Shown: positions 33,589 through 45,560 of the stretch, in pieces
Position numbering within the stretch: the stretch's first letter is position 1
Layout of the letters: the number at the start of each line of letters is the position of its first letter
NCBI GenBank assembly: GCA_039707465.1
Contig: CM077643.1
Coordinates: 64,172,605-64,236,604, forward strand
Length of the DNA: 64,000 nucleotides
From: Rhabdophis nuchalis
Taxonomy: Eukaryota > Chordata > Lepidosauria > Squamata > Natricidae
Direction: 5' to 3'
Translations under genes and position numbers: made by a program
Notes under the pieces: model-generated
Told to the model about the DNA's origin: nothing
Seen by the model: only the letters and a program-made list of their open reading frames with translations
Database searches by the model: none

Positions 33589-34546
33589 TTGATTCACTAA
33601 ACTCATTACAAAACCAGATGGTGTTTTTCCCCCAAATTAATTCAATATTTTTATCCTCCTACTATCTGTGTATCTCAGCGACTGTCCCCTTGGTTACTGA
33701 AAAATTGGGGGAAATGGTTTCTTACCCCTAATGTAACAGTGTCGTGACTTTTGGAATTCCTCAAGGTATGTATCTACTGGAGAATACACTAGCAATGCAT
33801 CTTCATATATTTCAATATCCAAAATGTATCCATTTGGACCTTATAAAATGTTGTGAAAGGTGTCTATGGCAGGGGAGGGGACATGGGTGTGTATGTGGCC
33901 TTTGACTGCCATTTTTTGGAGCTTAGAGCTCTCCATTAAAGCTGGTAAGATCAGCAGCTTATTTTCTCACCAGTTTAAGTAGAAACCACACAGAAACGGA
34001 AGGATAAGTAAGGAAACCTATTGTGGTTTCATAAACAAATAAATCCTCTCTCAACCTGATAAAAAGTGGGGGGGGGGAGAAACCCATCCTTCTCCCCATC
34101 CTTTTATATATGACATGACTGCACATGTTTTATATCATTGCTCTGCCCATCACAGCCATCACTCTCCCCAAAAATGTTAGGTGCAGCCCCATTCACAAAA
34201 AGTTGCCATGCTTCCTACTATAAGGTACTTCTCTTATTATATTTGCAGATCATACATCCCATCGAGAAAGGCTGAATAATGCTTTTTCTGTATAGTTTTC
34301 CCCCTTTCCTTTTAGGACTGATAGTTCAACTAGATCAAATCTTAAAATAATCTACCACCCCTACTGCCATTGTGACAGCCAAGTGAAGAAATATACTTGC
34401 ATTTCTTAAGACTCCACCTACCTCTTGGTTGATTCTAGTTGGGAGTAGCTTGATGGGGGTGGAGGGAAGCTAATGAGCCATTGCATCAAGTCGCCATATA
34501 TATTTCACATATAGCTTATTTTCAAGTCAAATTTTGCTGTCTTTGA
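33587..34546. other. Intergenic, no gene seen
   Basis: AT-rich flank of the L1-like insertion. No gene seen. Confidence 0.45.
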
Positions 34547-34564
34547 CTTAAAGAAAAGGTTTTT
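34547..34564. repeat. 18-bp target site duplication, left copy
   Basis: CTTAAAGAAAAGGTTTTT here recurs exactly at 36554-36571. The two bracket the L1-like unit. The last Ts merge with the poly(T), so the length could be a few bases less. Confidence 0.9.
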
Positions 34565-36553
34565 TTTTTTAATATTGAAAAAGTTTTATTGGTTTTACAT
34601 TTTTCTATAGGGTACGGTAAGGGATTCAAAGAAATTTTGAGAGCATTCACGTCAGAGTCGTCAGCCCTTCCGAGACCTCAAAATACACAATAAAAAAATA
34701 ACAAAAAAAAGCATTTTTCATAACACAACAAGGTAAAAGCAAGTACATATACCTAAATTCTCAATTCCATGCTGTCAGACATTTACAAAAAATCCAGATA
34801 CAGATATTATGCAAAATTGTTCAGAAAAATCAAGGCAAAGTTATTTTTTCGATCTAAGTCTCTTGGCTATTGTGTCTTCTTTTTCTCCTCCCTGGCCCCG
34901 AGCGGGCGGGGCCGTGGCCCCCTCCGTCCCCCCTGGATCTTCCCCCAGGGCAGAGGAATATTTTTTAAGAAAGGCTTCCGCCTCAGCAACTGTTTTAATC
35001 CTCACTCTTCCTCCTTCCCAGAACACCAGCATCCCTTCGGGTGTCACCCACTTGAACCAAATCCCATGATCAAATAAAATTTTAGACAAGAAGGAAAATT
35101 TCCTCCTTGCTTCTCGAATCTTTCTAGGAATCTGCTTCAAGATAGTGACCGTTTTTTGTTGGTAAATTAAAGGGTTCTCTCTCTGCACCCTCAGGATTTC
35201 CTCTCTGGTTGACCTTCTAACAAATTTCACATGTATCTCTCTAGGCACTTCATTTATCCTGGCATATGCTGAGTTAATTCTATAGGCTAGGTCAATGTCC
35301 CCCCTGATCTCATCTTTAGGTTTTTGTAAATAGTCTGCTAAAATTGTGCTCATAAGATCAGGGAGGCATTCACCAGATTCCTCAAGAACGTTCTGAAATC
35401 TCAAAAAATATGTCATTCTTTCCATATCAATCCTAGACACATGCCCATCTATTTCCCCAACCTCTTTAGTAACATTTTTAATCTCTCCCTTAACCCCCAC
35501 CAACCCCCCTTCCAATTCTTCAGTCTTCTGTGTGTTTTCCAGCACTTGCTTCCTTGTGTCCAATAGCTCCTTCTTGAAATTGATGTTTTCAGCCCTCTGG
35601 GCCTGAATTTCGTTTACCAAAGTTTGTATAACAGTTTCAAGAGAAGCCATCCGTTGTTCTAAACTTGCCAGTGCTGTTTCGTGAGCCATGATTAACTGTT
35701 AAAGTCAATGCCACCAAAATGGCGTTTTCAGGGTGGGGTTGGTGAGACTAACCGGAAGCCAAAAGTTCAGATCAAGGTTGAAACGTTGTAAAATTCAGGA
35801 ACCAAGAGAGAGACAATTTTCCAGCTCAATAGTTATAATAACGAAGGTAATCCAGAAAGGAATCACAAATCCAACAAGAAAAAAATTCTTCATTAATATC
35901 CAGAGAGAGTCCCACTTGTAAAGAGACGCTGGGAATTTTCCATAGTTAAAATAGTCAGGCAGGGACAAAGAAAAGCCACTTTCCACCGCCCATCTCAGAG
36001 CCCAGAGGAGAGAGTAGAAAAATAAAAAAATTTTTTAACCAGCCAGACCTAGAAACAATGTTGCAAGTAGCCGCATACCACTTTCCCTTGTTAGAGACAG
36101 TCCGGATTTAAGATTTCCGCTTTCTCTTCCAGAGAAGCCATTTTTAAGTGCCGCTTAAGTCCGAGTGGGGTTTTTTGAAAACAAACACCCCCCTCCCAGT
36201 CCATTCAGCCTGGCTGGCAGCAAGGAAAAAAAGTCTTTTTAAAACTCACTCTCCCTCGCAGCTGAAGCCTCGGCAAGCCTTCCGATCTCTTCCGCTCAGC
36301 CCTCTACATTGAAGTGAATGGCGCCGACAGCCGTTGGCGAAGGGAGAACCCCCCGCAGCATGTTCCTCCTCACCTAGGTCGCGGAGGGGATCGCTCTCCC
36401 CACCGCCGTGAGGAGAAACGTCTCCTCCGAGCCGACCCTACGGGAGACCTCCGGTAACCGGAGTGTCTCGCCCCCGTGGGGGGGCAGAAAAGGCAACAAA
36501 GCGGCGAGCGAGCCCCAGGCTCGCCCGTCGCCGCTGGAGCCGGAACCGGAAGC
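34565..36553 (-). mobile_element. ORF1-only L1-like retroelement, full-length
   Basis: A 1.99-kb minus-strand unit between exact 18-bp duplications. In order: a CpG-rich 5' end starting GGCTTCCGGTTCCGGC (36553), a 5' UTR of about 860 bases, an intact 282-codon ORF1 (35689-34841), a 3' UTR of about 270 bases with AATAAA (34590-34585), and a poly(A) tract (34570-34560). There is no ORF2, no endonuclease and no reverse transcriptase. The layout matches a half-L1 (HAL1-like) element or a copy of an L1 transcript that lost ORF2, moved in trans by a complete L1. The intact frame and TSD suggest recent insertion. Confidence 0.8.
34841..35689 (-). CDS. L1-type ORF1 protein (RNA-binding chaperone)
   Basis: A 282-residue protein with a real ATG (35689) and TAA stop. 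In L1 elements this protein trimerises, coats the element RNA and acts as a nucleic-acid chaperone. Residues about 5-95 are a heptad-rich coiled coil (LASLEQRMASLETVIQTLV and onward). Residues about 98-190 read as the RRM (YFLRFQNV, then AYRINSAYARINEVPREIHV and KFVRRSTREEIL). Residues about 195-260 read as the C-terminal domain (QIPRKIREARRKFSFLSKIL, then a lysine/arginine-rich end KRLRSKK). Length and domain order fit vertebrate L1 ORF1p. No disabling mutation is seen. It is not a host gene; domain limits are judged by eye. Confidence 0.82.
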   Translation of the reverse strand: MAHETALASLEQRMASLETVIQTLVNEIQAQRAENINFKKELLDTRKQVLENTQKTEELEGGLVGVKGEIKNVTKEVGEIDGHVSRIDMERMTYFLRFQNVLEESGECLPDLMSTILADYLQKPKDEIRGDIDLAYRINSAYARINEVPREIHVKFVRRSTREEILRVQRENPLIYQQKTVTILKQIPRKIREARRKFSFLSKILFDHGIWFKWVTPEGMLVFWEGGRVRIKTVAEAEAFLKKYSSALGEDPGGTEGATAPPARGQGGEKEDTIAKRLRSKK

Positions 36554-36571
36554 CTTAAAGAAAAGGTTTTT
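36554..36571. repeat. 18-bp target site duplication, right copy
   Basis: Exact match to 34547-34564; the sequence continues into GTGTGCC, which is unique flank. Confidence 0.9.
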
Positions 36572-37769
36572 GTGTGCCTTTAATAATACACAATCATTTC
36601 AAAGGTGCTATGCCATGTCCCATTCTCTTCTCAATATAGCCCAAAAGTTTCTTGAAATTGAAGTAATATGGAAGGTAACATATTAGGATTCCCATATATT
36701 ATTATACTGGAGAGTGTAAAATTATATTTCTTAGATTTCTCTCTCTATTTTTTAAGGTCTTTTAAAGCTTTTGAAGATGAAAGACCTTTGCATTTTGAAA
36801 CATTATACAAAATCTTCCTAAAAAAATAGAGCAGGTGATCGTTCATTAAGTTTTTTCCGTGATTTGGAAAGAAGCCGTAGGTATTCATTCTCCTTGCTAG
36901 TATAGTAAATCAGGCCCGTAGTGTTGAAAAAAGAGGGAAAGTTCTAAGTGCTGAATTCAGCTTTCAAGGTAAAGTGTGAATCTTTGTTGTTTTGAGCATT
37001 TGATGAGGGGCAGAACATTCAGTTCCTCACAAACCTTCTGATAATTTGAAACAAAGAATAATTTACCAGCTGGCTTTATCATGTTTAGTGCTTGGTGGAG
37101 AGTAAATTACGTAACTGTTCTTTTATTAATGTTTTATAGCAGCACAATATCAAGTACCATGCAACTTTTATTTCAAAAGTGTCTGAATTATTTAATGGCA
37201 ACCATGGAATTTTCTAGTAATTAATATTCTGTCATTATTTTGGATACTTGAAAAAAGTATGAGCTGTTTTTAGGATCAATTATTTAATAATATCAACCAC
37301 TGACTGAACATTGATCACAGTTAAAAAATGAATCAGAAATACAAAATGGCTGAAAGAGACATGATACAATTAGAAAGTTCTAATTCAATTGTTTTGTTTC
37401 TCCCTCCCCCACAAAGTTATAGTCTGCCTCTGGCTTACTTGCAGAGGTATGCTATCAACCAAGACCATCACACCTTACCAAACAAACAGCAATATGTCAG
37501 GGAACACTTTATTCAAGGCTTCCTGAAATCTGGGAGCTAGCTGTGGTCATTGTGAATTAATACATTTGCAGAAAGAAAAGTTAACCACACTTGGTGTAAT
37601 TGGACTCAACTAGCACATTTGACTAATTTTAACTTAATTGCCATAAGAGGAATTAAGTTCAGGCAATTTTTTCCACTATCAATTTACAGAGCCTTCTAAA
37701 ATATCCAACTGTTGTATCAAAATAACATTGATAAGGACAGAAGCCTCCCGAAGGAGAAAAAGAGAAAAT
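36572..37769. other. Intergenic, no gene seen
   Basis: AT-rich, no recognised gene or repeat. Confidence 0.45.
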
Positions 37770-38035
37770 GGGCTGTTTCCAGCTTCCAAAGGGCCTGCAG
37801 GGGAGCAGGGAAGGCCGTTTTTGCCCTCCCCAGGCTCCTAGAAAGCTTCTGGAGTCTGGGGAGGACGAAAAACATGTCCACCATGTCATCGCATGCCAAA
37901 AGCGGGAGGGAGGGTGGGATGGGGGTCGCAGAAGCATGTGCGGGGGTCACGCATGCATGCACGATGGAGGGCACATGCACGCATCGCCCCCCCCTTGCTT
38001 TTGGTATGCAATGGCAAAAAGGTTAGCCATCACTG
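37770..38035. mobile_element. hAT element, CAGTGATGG family, left end unclear
   Basis: The right terminus AAAAAGGTTAGCCATCACTG ends at 38035 and is the same type as the 24368-24752 element; the interior (TTTTTGCCCTCCCCAGGCTC, GCATGCATGC) also matches that family. The left end was not located, so the start is approximate. Confidence 0.6.
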
Positions 38036-38160
38036 CCCTAAGTCAATAGTGAAGAAATGGTCACAACTGCCTGATATACAGCAATAAATGACAAAAAATA
38101 ATATGAGTATATGTGTGTCCCATACATGTATTAACTGATGATAATGATATGACTATCATT

Positions 38161-38310
38161 AAGTGTTGTACCCTATGATTCCTGCTGAATGTATCTTGTC
38201 TTTTTATGTACACTGAGAGCATATGCACCAAAGACGAATTCCTGGTGTATCCAATCACACTAGGCCAATAAAGAATTCTGTTCTATTCTGTTCTGTTCTG
38301 TTCTATTCTA
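38161..38310 (+). mobile_element. LINE 3' tail with (TTCTG/TTCTA)n
   Basis: ATCCAATCACACTAGGCCAA, TAAAGAATTC and then TCTGT/TCTAT pentamers. The same tail occurs at 20553-20605, so it is a dispersed retroelement end, probably LINE. Family not identified. Confidence 0.5.
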
Positions 38311-39069
38311 CATGTATTAACTGAGTTCTGAGTTATGTGTTAATTGTTCAGTGCGTCCTGTGATAACATGAAAATTGCTTATTTGAAGTAAGTATAACAC
38401 AGCACAGGATGCCATGAAATATAATTACTATATATTTTAGTTTGGTAAACTATCTCATTATAGGTACCAAGAGATTCAACTGTAAGGTACCAATTCCTTA
38501 GGTGGCCTCATAAAAGCATTTATTTCTTATCTGAAAAGATCCTGAAAAGTCCATGTCTAAAAGAAATATCTAGTAATTGCCAAATTGTCCAGTGATTCTA
38601 GTATACTTACTTCAAATAAGTATACCTCAATATTGCAAAGAACTCAAGAGAAAGATCCAGAAATGAGGTCAATTGGTACAAGAGTGTCTTTATGGTGCCT
38701 CCTGCTGCAACAAGGTGGACTTTCCTCTTAGCAAACTTTAGTTTTAATATTTCATTGTATATTTCTAGGGATACAAATAATATATTTACATTTCATTTGT
38801 ACATATGCATGTCTAATAGCCCCATGACACCACGGAGGGCCTACTCATATTTAACTGAAATCCCTTTCTTAGTTAGGAGTCACACATATTTATGATGCCC
38901 TTCTGGCCTCCAAATGGATAGGTGGAAAGATCTACTACATTAGCCAGCCCTTGAGGTGGTAGTGGAAATGCAAGACCCAAACAGGATGGCAGAAAGCATG
39001 AGAGTGACTATATGAAGCTGTGGAATGCTACTCTAATTACGTCCAAGATTAAATTTACCTGGCAAAAGA
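38311..39069. other. Intergenic, no gene seen
   Basis: AT-rich, nothing recognised. An L2-like LINE tail remnant (minus) follows at about 39070-39160 (CAGAGGGAGTCTGGGCAGTG). Confidence 0.4.
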
Positions 39070-39164
39070 TTTTATTCATTTATCATATTTAAGAACTACC
39101 AATCTCCCTCACAGAGGGAGTCTGGGCAGTGTACATTAAAATATTAAAAGCATAAAAACAATAT

Positions 39165-39388
39165 GTGGCACAGTGATGGTGCAGTGATTAGAATGCAGTA
39201 TTGCAGTATTTCAGGCTAATTGTGCCACCTGACAGTAGTTCGATTCAGGTTGACTCAGCTTTCCATTCTTCTGAGATCAGTAAAATAAGGACCCAGATTA
39301 TTGGGGGCAACATGCTGGCTCTGTAAACCTGTTAGAAAGGGCTGTAAAGCACTGTGAAATGGTATATAAGTCCAAGTGCTATTGCTAT
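39165..39388 (+). mobile_element. Sauria-type SINE
   Basis: Plus-strand copy: head GGTGCAGTGATTAGAATGCA (box A region), AGTTCGATTCAGG (box B), body GACTCAGCTTTCCATTCTT and GTAAAGCACTGTGAAATGG, tail GTGCTATTGCTAT. Compare the minus copies at 24.3 and 26.2 kb. Confidence 0.88.
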
Positions 39389-39584
39389 ATAAAATTTTAA
39401 AAGAAAAAAATTAAAAGAGGTAAGGAATTAATTAAAACACGAGGAAGGGTTTTTAGGGCACTAACCCATTCCATGGCTGTATACTCCCCTGTGAGCCCCA
39501 AGCAAAGCCACAGTCATGTTTTGATGCCCTTTTACTGCTATTTTGAATGGAAAACTGTTGTACAGATGAAAAGAGGTAAATAGT

Positions 39585-39811
39585 AACTCTGGCGGACACG
39601 TGACCGTAACGGTTTTATCCTCGGTGGCGCCATCTTCACTGTCTATTCTGCACATGTGCAGAACAATCTTCATTGAAAAAATATAATTTTTATTCCTTTT
39701 TAAATGTTGTGCATGTGCGCAGACTGTTTTAAGTGCAAATGCGCATGCATGCAGACAGCAAAATTTTTCGGGCACCGAACTGTTAGTAATGGCGGCAGGA
39801 ACCCACCCCTG
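39585..39811. mobile_element. CAGNGGTGGG-family hAT MITE
   Basis: The right end GGAACCCACCCCTG is clear; the left end is degenerate. Flanks taaatagt (39577-39584) and taaatact (39812-39819) match at 7 of 8. The interior has GCACATGTGCAGAAC and GCGCATGCATGC. Confidence 0.72.
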
Positions 39812-39819
39812 TAAATACT

Positions 39820-40621
39820 GAATAGCAGTCTCATCTGTTTGCTCTTTGGTATTTCTTGTCTAGAAAGCTATAAGTGTCTCTGTAATCATGCTGCCTCATT
39901 TCAGCTTCATCTCTTTTCTACTTCTTAGCTGCACAAAAAAGAGAAGGCAGAATCAACTCCTAGCCACTATTACAGTGCTTCTAGATATTCAACAAGCAAC
40001 ATATCCAAAAAGCAAGCAGTGCCATAGATAAATAGAGACACATACAAAACAGCCATTCCATTCTTGCATTTATTTACTTGTGCTTCTCCCAAGCGATATA
40101 TCTTCTATTTCTATATATAAAAATATGTATATTTCTATATGTGTGTACCCTATTCATGCCATTTAAATGATATCAAGAGAGTGGAAGAATACATGAATTA
40201 AGACAATTATTTGTTTACATTCCACAATAATTTATGTTAACAGTGTTTATTCCTGTTCTTGTTATTAATTTATTATAATTGTAATTATATTATAATTATA
40301 ATTAATTCTTGTTTTTTGGTGGGAAAATAATGACACTTTGTGTGGAAATACGAATTCAACCAATGCTGGACCTGCCTGAATGTGACGTCTGAACACAAGG
40401 CAGCATCAGTGAAAGGAAAAACCCTGGATTATGCTGTAGAATGCTGGTAGATATTTGGAGTGCAGAGTTATATGCACTTCTGGATAGTGTGCATGAACCA
40501 AACACACTAGCAGTCTTAAGCAGCCAAACAACTACTCTGTATGAACACTGTAGTCTCCTGGCTAATGTACCATCGTCATATGCTTAAGTTATTAACTTTG
40601 ACTTATTGTAACGTATTATAT
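39820..40621. other. Intergenic, no gene seen
   Basis: AT-rich, nothing recognised. Confidence 0.45.
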
Positions 40622-40973
40622 AGAGGGATGCGGTGACTCAGTGGCTAAGATGTGGAGTTGTCAATCAGAAAGGTCAGCAGTTCAGAGGTTCGAATCCCTA
40701 GTGCCGTGTAACGGAGTGAGCGTCTGTTATTTGTCGCAGCTTCTGCCAACCTAGCATTTCGAAAGCATGTAAAAATGCAAGTCGAAAAATAGGAACCACC
40801 TTTGGTGAGAAGGTAACAGTGTTCTGTGCACCTTCGGCATGTGGTCATGCCAACCATATGACCACAGAGACGTCTTTGGATAGTGCTGGTTCTTCGGCTT
40901 TGAAACTTAGATGAGCACCGCCTCTAGAGTCAGGAACGACTAGCACATATGTGCAAGGGGAACCTTTACCTTA
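40622..40973 (+). mobile_element. tRNA-derived SINE with intact pol III boxes
   Basis: Head GATGCGGTGACTCAGTGGC (box A region) and AGAGGTTCGAATCCC (a perfect box B) followed by a 250-bp body (CAGCTTCTGCCAACCTAGCA, GAGCACCGCC, AGGAACGACTAGCACATATG) and the tail GGGAACCTTTACCTTAA. A second squamate SINE family, distinct from the Sauria type. Confidence 0.85.
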
Positions 40974-41625
40974 ATGTATTATATGTCTTTTATGTTATGT
41001 TGCAAACCACTTTTGACTGAAGCAGCAGAGGGACATTTACAAGAAACAAGGCAAAATGACAGTGGTAAATTGAAGGAAACTGTTGTCCATGAGAAATATG
41101 GTATAATAATAATGTTGCTTTGCACTGAGCCCAGAGCAAGCAACAGAACTTTATTCTTGGCTGGTCAGAAAGGCTAATCAGGATTGGACCAGGTTAGTAC
41201 ACAAGGAGGGCACAAGGAAACTGAAGATTATGGGCTAGCTTGGGAAGCAAAATGGAAGAAGCCAGAATGAACTGATTCCACACTGTTTTCTTAAAACAAT
41301 TCAAGGTAGTCAATAAAAGTCAAGACTGGCTTGCAGGAGTGTTGCAAAATATTTTGCGATGTTGTAAGGTTACAGCTGGAAATTTCAGTAGATTCTGGTA
41401 GTCTAAGAAAAGCGCTAGGAAAAGATTGTGCATGTGTTGCCTGATGAAAAACAGCTGATGAGGTCTTTGATGCAATGTGATATATCTCTGCTTTAGTGTT
41501 AGAAGTGTTTGTGGGGTAGGGGATGTTTTGCAAATCAGCTTTAATTTGCCAAATCTTAAAGTTGTCAAGGTTGGACGGACACCTCCCCCCCCCCCCCCTG
41601 ATCTACACAAGTGAAGCCTTGCATA
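40974..41625. other. Intergenic, no gene seen
   Basis: Nothing recognised. A poly(C) run lies at about 41584-41598. Confidence 0.45.
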
Positions 41626-41633
41626 GTCTAGTC

Positions 41634-41762
41634 CAGGGGTCTGCAAAGTTGGCTCTTTTAAGACTGGTGGACTTCAACTCCCAGAGTTCCCCAGCCAGCT
41701 ATGCTGGAACTCTGGGAGTTGAAGTCCACCAGTCTTAAAAGAGCCAACTTTGCAGACCCCTG
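41634..41762. mobile_element. Perfect-hairpin MITE (hAT), perfect TSD
   Basis: 129 bp: two 57-base arms that are exact inverse complements, starting CAGGGGTCTGCAAAGTTGGC, around a 15-base centre. Flanked by the exact 8-bp duplication gtctagtc (41626-41633 and 41763-41770). A transcript in either direction would fold into one long duplex. The inner arms GTGGACTTCAACTCC are shared with 21520-21636. Confidence 0.95.
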
Positions 41763-41770
41763 GTCTAGTC

Positions 41771-42609
41771 CTATTAGATATTTGGACTGCTGTTGATTCC
41801 TGTGATTCCTTAGTTCCAAAGAAAACTCAAAGGTGCTCCACAAACACTGTCTGAGATGTAACGGGAAGCAATTAAGTCTTGAAGCTTCTCTATGAGGAGC
41901 ATTAACTTTGCAACGTTATCTAGAGTAATTATGACATTGATTTTAAAAATGCTCTTTCTATATGTCCATCTGTCCATCCATCTATGCATCTAATCTGCCT
42001 CACCACAGTACAGAATCTACAATCAATGAAACATATAACATAAAAACAGGAAATGTTGATACTAGTGTGCATGTTAGACTGCAGTCTGACCCTATTTCTT
42101 CTGTATCATCACAAGTTGTTTTGTTTTTTTAAACAGCTGATAGGGGGAAGAAATTGCTAACCAAGGTGAAGCTAATTATAAGCTGTTCTGGATGATGACT
42201 GTTTCATGCTTGCTTAATCATGCATTAGTATGATTAAATCAAAGATGAACATATGCCAAGAAATTTCACACTCCATATAAATTACCAGTCCAGTGGAGAA
42301 AATCACATTCTTTAACTTTTCCAACCAAGTTTACATAATCATTATTGACTGTGACAAGGACACTAGCTAATTAGTTAAATAATTCGCTAATTGCTGATTA
42401 CACATTCTGAGGTTGTGTAGTCTGAGGTAGGAAGAACCATTTTCATACACAGATGTATTTTCTAGAGATTCTTTACTTAGTTCATATCCTATTAACAAAT
42501 TTCTGTAACTTCATAGCTTCATAGCCTTTTTGATCTGTGCCCCAGGACATCCTGAGATTCATTTAAAGCTGGTTACTCTACAAGAAAATCAGTGGCAAAT
42601 GAACTCCAA
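41771..42609. other. Intergenic, no gene seen
   Basis: AT-rich, nothing recognised apart from short CATC runs near 41965-41990. Confidence 0.4.
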
Positions 42610-43560
42610 AATGAAGTTTGATAACAGATGTTACAGCACCTTCAGAATTGCTGCCTTTTTTGTTGTATCCTTATCAGATATGTTTTGCCCAAGATTAACC
42701 AATCTTTAATTTCACCTCCTTGTAGTATGTTGTTAAATTGCTTGGCAATGCAGTGTAGATCAGTCAGATGTTTCAACCAAAACCATGCAGTTCATCTTCA
42801 ACTGGTCTTCTGGGTCTTCCTTGCCATTTTTTCCACATTTCTGCTGTTATTGCCAGTTCTCTTTTTTCTTCGTCACCTTTTGTAGTGTTATATTTCTATG
42901 CCCAGACCTGCAGTTTCTTCTTTGCTGGTTCATTGACAAATTGTAGTAACATGTTTCATTGAACTGAAATTGCTTGTAATGTGCAATTCACCTTTGTATC
43001 TGCTGATTTTCTTGGTTATAGCGGTCATTTGCTGCTTTATTATTTCCAGTACTTCCTTGACTCTAGGTGATATTTTTTAATCAAGCATTTTTGGTCGTTA
43101 TTCAGCTGCTTTTCCTTCATCTGTTCTAGCTTTCTTGCTCGGATTTTAGCATGCTGATCTTATTTTCCAACCTTATCTTCCATTCTGGGGGTGCAGTGTT
43201 CGGGTCGCCCCCCATTCCCCACAATTTGTTGATCTTGCATCCAAGATCTTCAGTTGTAACTACAGCTGTGCTGCACATCAGTTAGTTGGTTTCTTGCAGT
43301 GAACTAGTTATTTTTGCTATTAGAGTATTATCATCTTTTAAGATTTGGGCTTTTTTTTGTAACTAAGTTCAATGTTGATCATCTTATTCTATCATTGGCG
43401 TGTTGTTCTAAATGCTGTTATTTTTTGTTTCATTTCCTCTTGTTTTTCAGTTAGAGGACTTGTTCTTTCTGAGAAGGTAGAAGAGAGGGTGCCTGGTTTG
43501 GGAATGAAAATGGTTCAGTAGCTATGCTCCATTATGATTTCTACTAGTTTGCCACTAGTC
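42610..43560 (-). mobile_element. R4-like LINE fragment, heavily decayed
   Basis: Minus-strand text across several frames (DWLILGKTYLI, EKRELAITAEMWKKWQGR) resembles the linker before the reverse transcriptase of R4/Dong-type LINEs, the same type as at 10-10.9 kb. Many stops. The assignment is tentative. Confidence 0.4.
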
Positions 43561-44454
43561 TGAGCTACTTCTGGGAAGGCTTTGAATTCTTTACCTTGTG
43601 GATAGCATGAAACAATGAACATCGAAACAATGTCCATTACCAATATTGCTGGGATTATAGAGGAAGAACCATCCCTTAAGGTTAATAAATTTCTGTTTTA
43701 AAAATATAAAACACCTGTAGCTCTAGACAAGTTGGTCAAAATAATTTTCATATTCAGGACTCTGCAATTTTACCTCTAAAGTTGCAACACAAAGGAATCT
43801 GACTCTACAAGTTGGAACTCATTGGAAAATGGTTGCTTGATGCAGGAAGATTTGGTGAAATGGGAATCAAGATTCTAGAACTTGCTTATGCATTGTTAAT
43901 TTACCTGACCCGCCATACTGACCTTGGCAGTTCTCATCTTTTCTATCAAACATCCTCTAAAACACAGCTGTTGGTTGCAAAGGATGATGTACGAGAAATT
44001 ATTAGACAAGTTGAGAGAAGAGTGCATTGCTATTCCTTTTTACAAAACTGTCTGAATGAATAAATGAAAGCTGCAAACCTAACAAAATATTTGATGTGAA
44101 AACAGGTTCCAAGAATATTCAATGTGTTCAATTCTCATAAATGGTATTTCATAATAGCTTGCAAAACCAGATTATTTAATAGGAACTGTTGTCTAGTCGT
44201 GTAATACTGTTTCCAGTTTCCAGCTGCTAAGATTGTTTTAAATAAAGATAAAATACATTTAAGGGAAAAAATGTGTTATGCATCTAAATACCAGGTGCAA
44301 CATACCGGAAATTTAATTCTAAAGACTGGTTGGTACTGGCTACATTTGTTTTACTGGACTGTTTTCACTTTTAAACGGAAAAAGGAACTTATACATATAC
44401 CCTTAAAATCTTAGAAAAATCAATCTCCTAGGTCAGAGGTGTATTATATATTTA
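43561..44454. other. Intergenic, no gene seen
   Basis: An 83-codon frame at 43812-44063 shows no recognisable homology. No other feature. Confidence 0.4.
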
Positions 44455-44624
44455 TATTTATTCAATTTATACCCCGCCCTTCTCCAAACGGACCCAGGGC
44501 GGCGCACAATTAAAATACATACAAAACATCATATAAAATTTAAAAAACTAATTCAATAGAACCTGTGCTAAAACCAGATTAAAATCCCCAAATTTAAAAA
44601 CTATCTAAAAGTCAGTATAGGAGG

Positions 44625-45560
44625 CTACGCTAGGCCGGCTAGATGGAATAAATGTGTCTTAAGACACTTGCGGAAGAGGCGGAGGTCAGAGATGGTGCGA
44701 AGTTCAGGGGGTAAGTCGTTCCAAAGGGCTGGACCTGCCACAGAGAAGGCTCTCCCCCTGGGTGTCGCCAGTCGGCATTGTCCGGCCGACGGCACCCTGA
44801 GGAGGCCCTCTCTGTGGGAGCGTATTGGTCTGAGGGATGTATGGGGCAGGAGGCGGTCTCGCATATAACTAGGCCCCGAGCCATGGAGCGCTTTAAAGAT
44901 GGTCGTCAGAACCTTGAAGCGCACCCGAAAGACCACAGGAAGCCAGTGCAGCTCACGCAGGATAGGTGTTATGTGGGAGTGTCTAGGCGCTCCCGTAATC
45001 ACCCGCGCGGCTGCATTCTGGACTAACTGCAGCTTTCGAGTGCACCTCAAGGGAAGCCCCATGTAGAGAGCATTACAGTAGTCGAGTCGAGAGGTCACGA
45101 GGGCCTGAGTGACTGTGCGAAGGGCAGCCCGGTCCAGTAAGGGCCGCAATTGGCGCATCAGGCGTACCTGATGGAAAGCCCCCCTGGCCACGGCCGCCAC
45201 ATGGTCCTCCATGGACAGCCGGGAATCCAGGAGGACACCCAAATTGCGCGCCCTCTCCACGGGGGCCGGTGTTTCGCCCCCAATGGCCAGAGTTGGAATA
45301 ATCTGGCTGAACCGGGGTGCCGGAAGCCACAGCCACTCAGTCTTGGACGGGTTGAGCCTGAGTTTGTTACTACCCATCCAGATCCGTACGGCCTCCAAAC
45401 ACCGGGACATGACCTCGACGGCATCGTTGGGGTGGTCTGGGGTGGATATGTACAACTGAGTATCATCAGCGTACAGATGATATCCCACCCCAAAACCACG
45501 GATGATCTCGCCCAGCGGCTTCATGTATGTGTTGAACAGTAGGGGCGAGAGGACCGACCC
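44625..45560 (-). pseudogene. L2-like ORF2, rest of RT and C-terminus
   Basis: Continuation of the same reverse transcriptase in another frame: [19 protein letters not shown], catalytic motif [11 protein letters not shown], then [53 protein letters not shown] and the end [14 protein letters not shown] with stop at 44625. No further stops or shifts. Together with the upstream frame this leaves a single lesion in the whole visible ORF. Confidence 0.85.

Noticed and set aside
40622..40720. A tRNA gene, because of a perfect box B
   Set aside because: The sequence continues into a SINE body and tail and cannot fold as a complete tRNA cloverleaf; it is a tRNA-derived SINE.
43812..44063. 83-codon frame as a small gene
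   Set aside because: No recognisable motif, no splice or promoter context, and length within what AT-rich DNA gives by chance.
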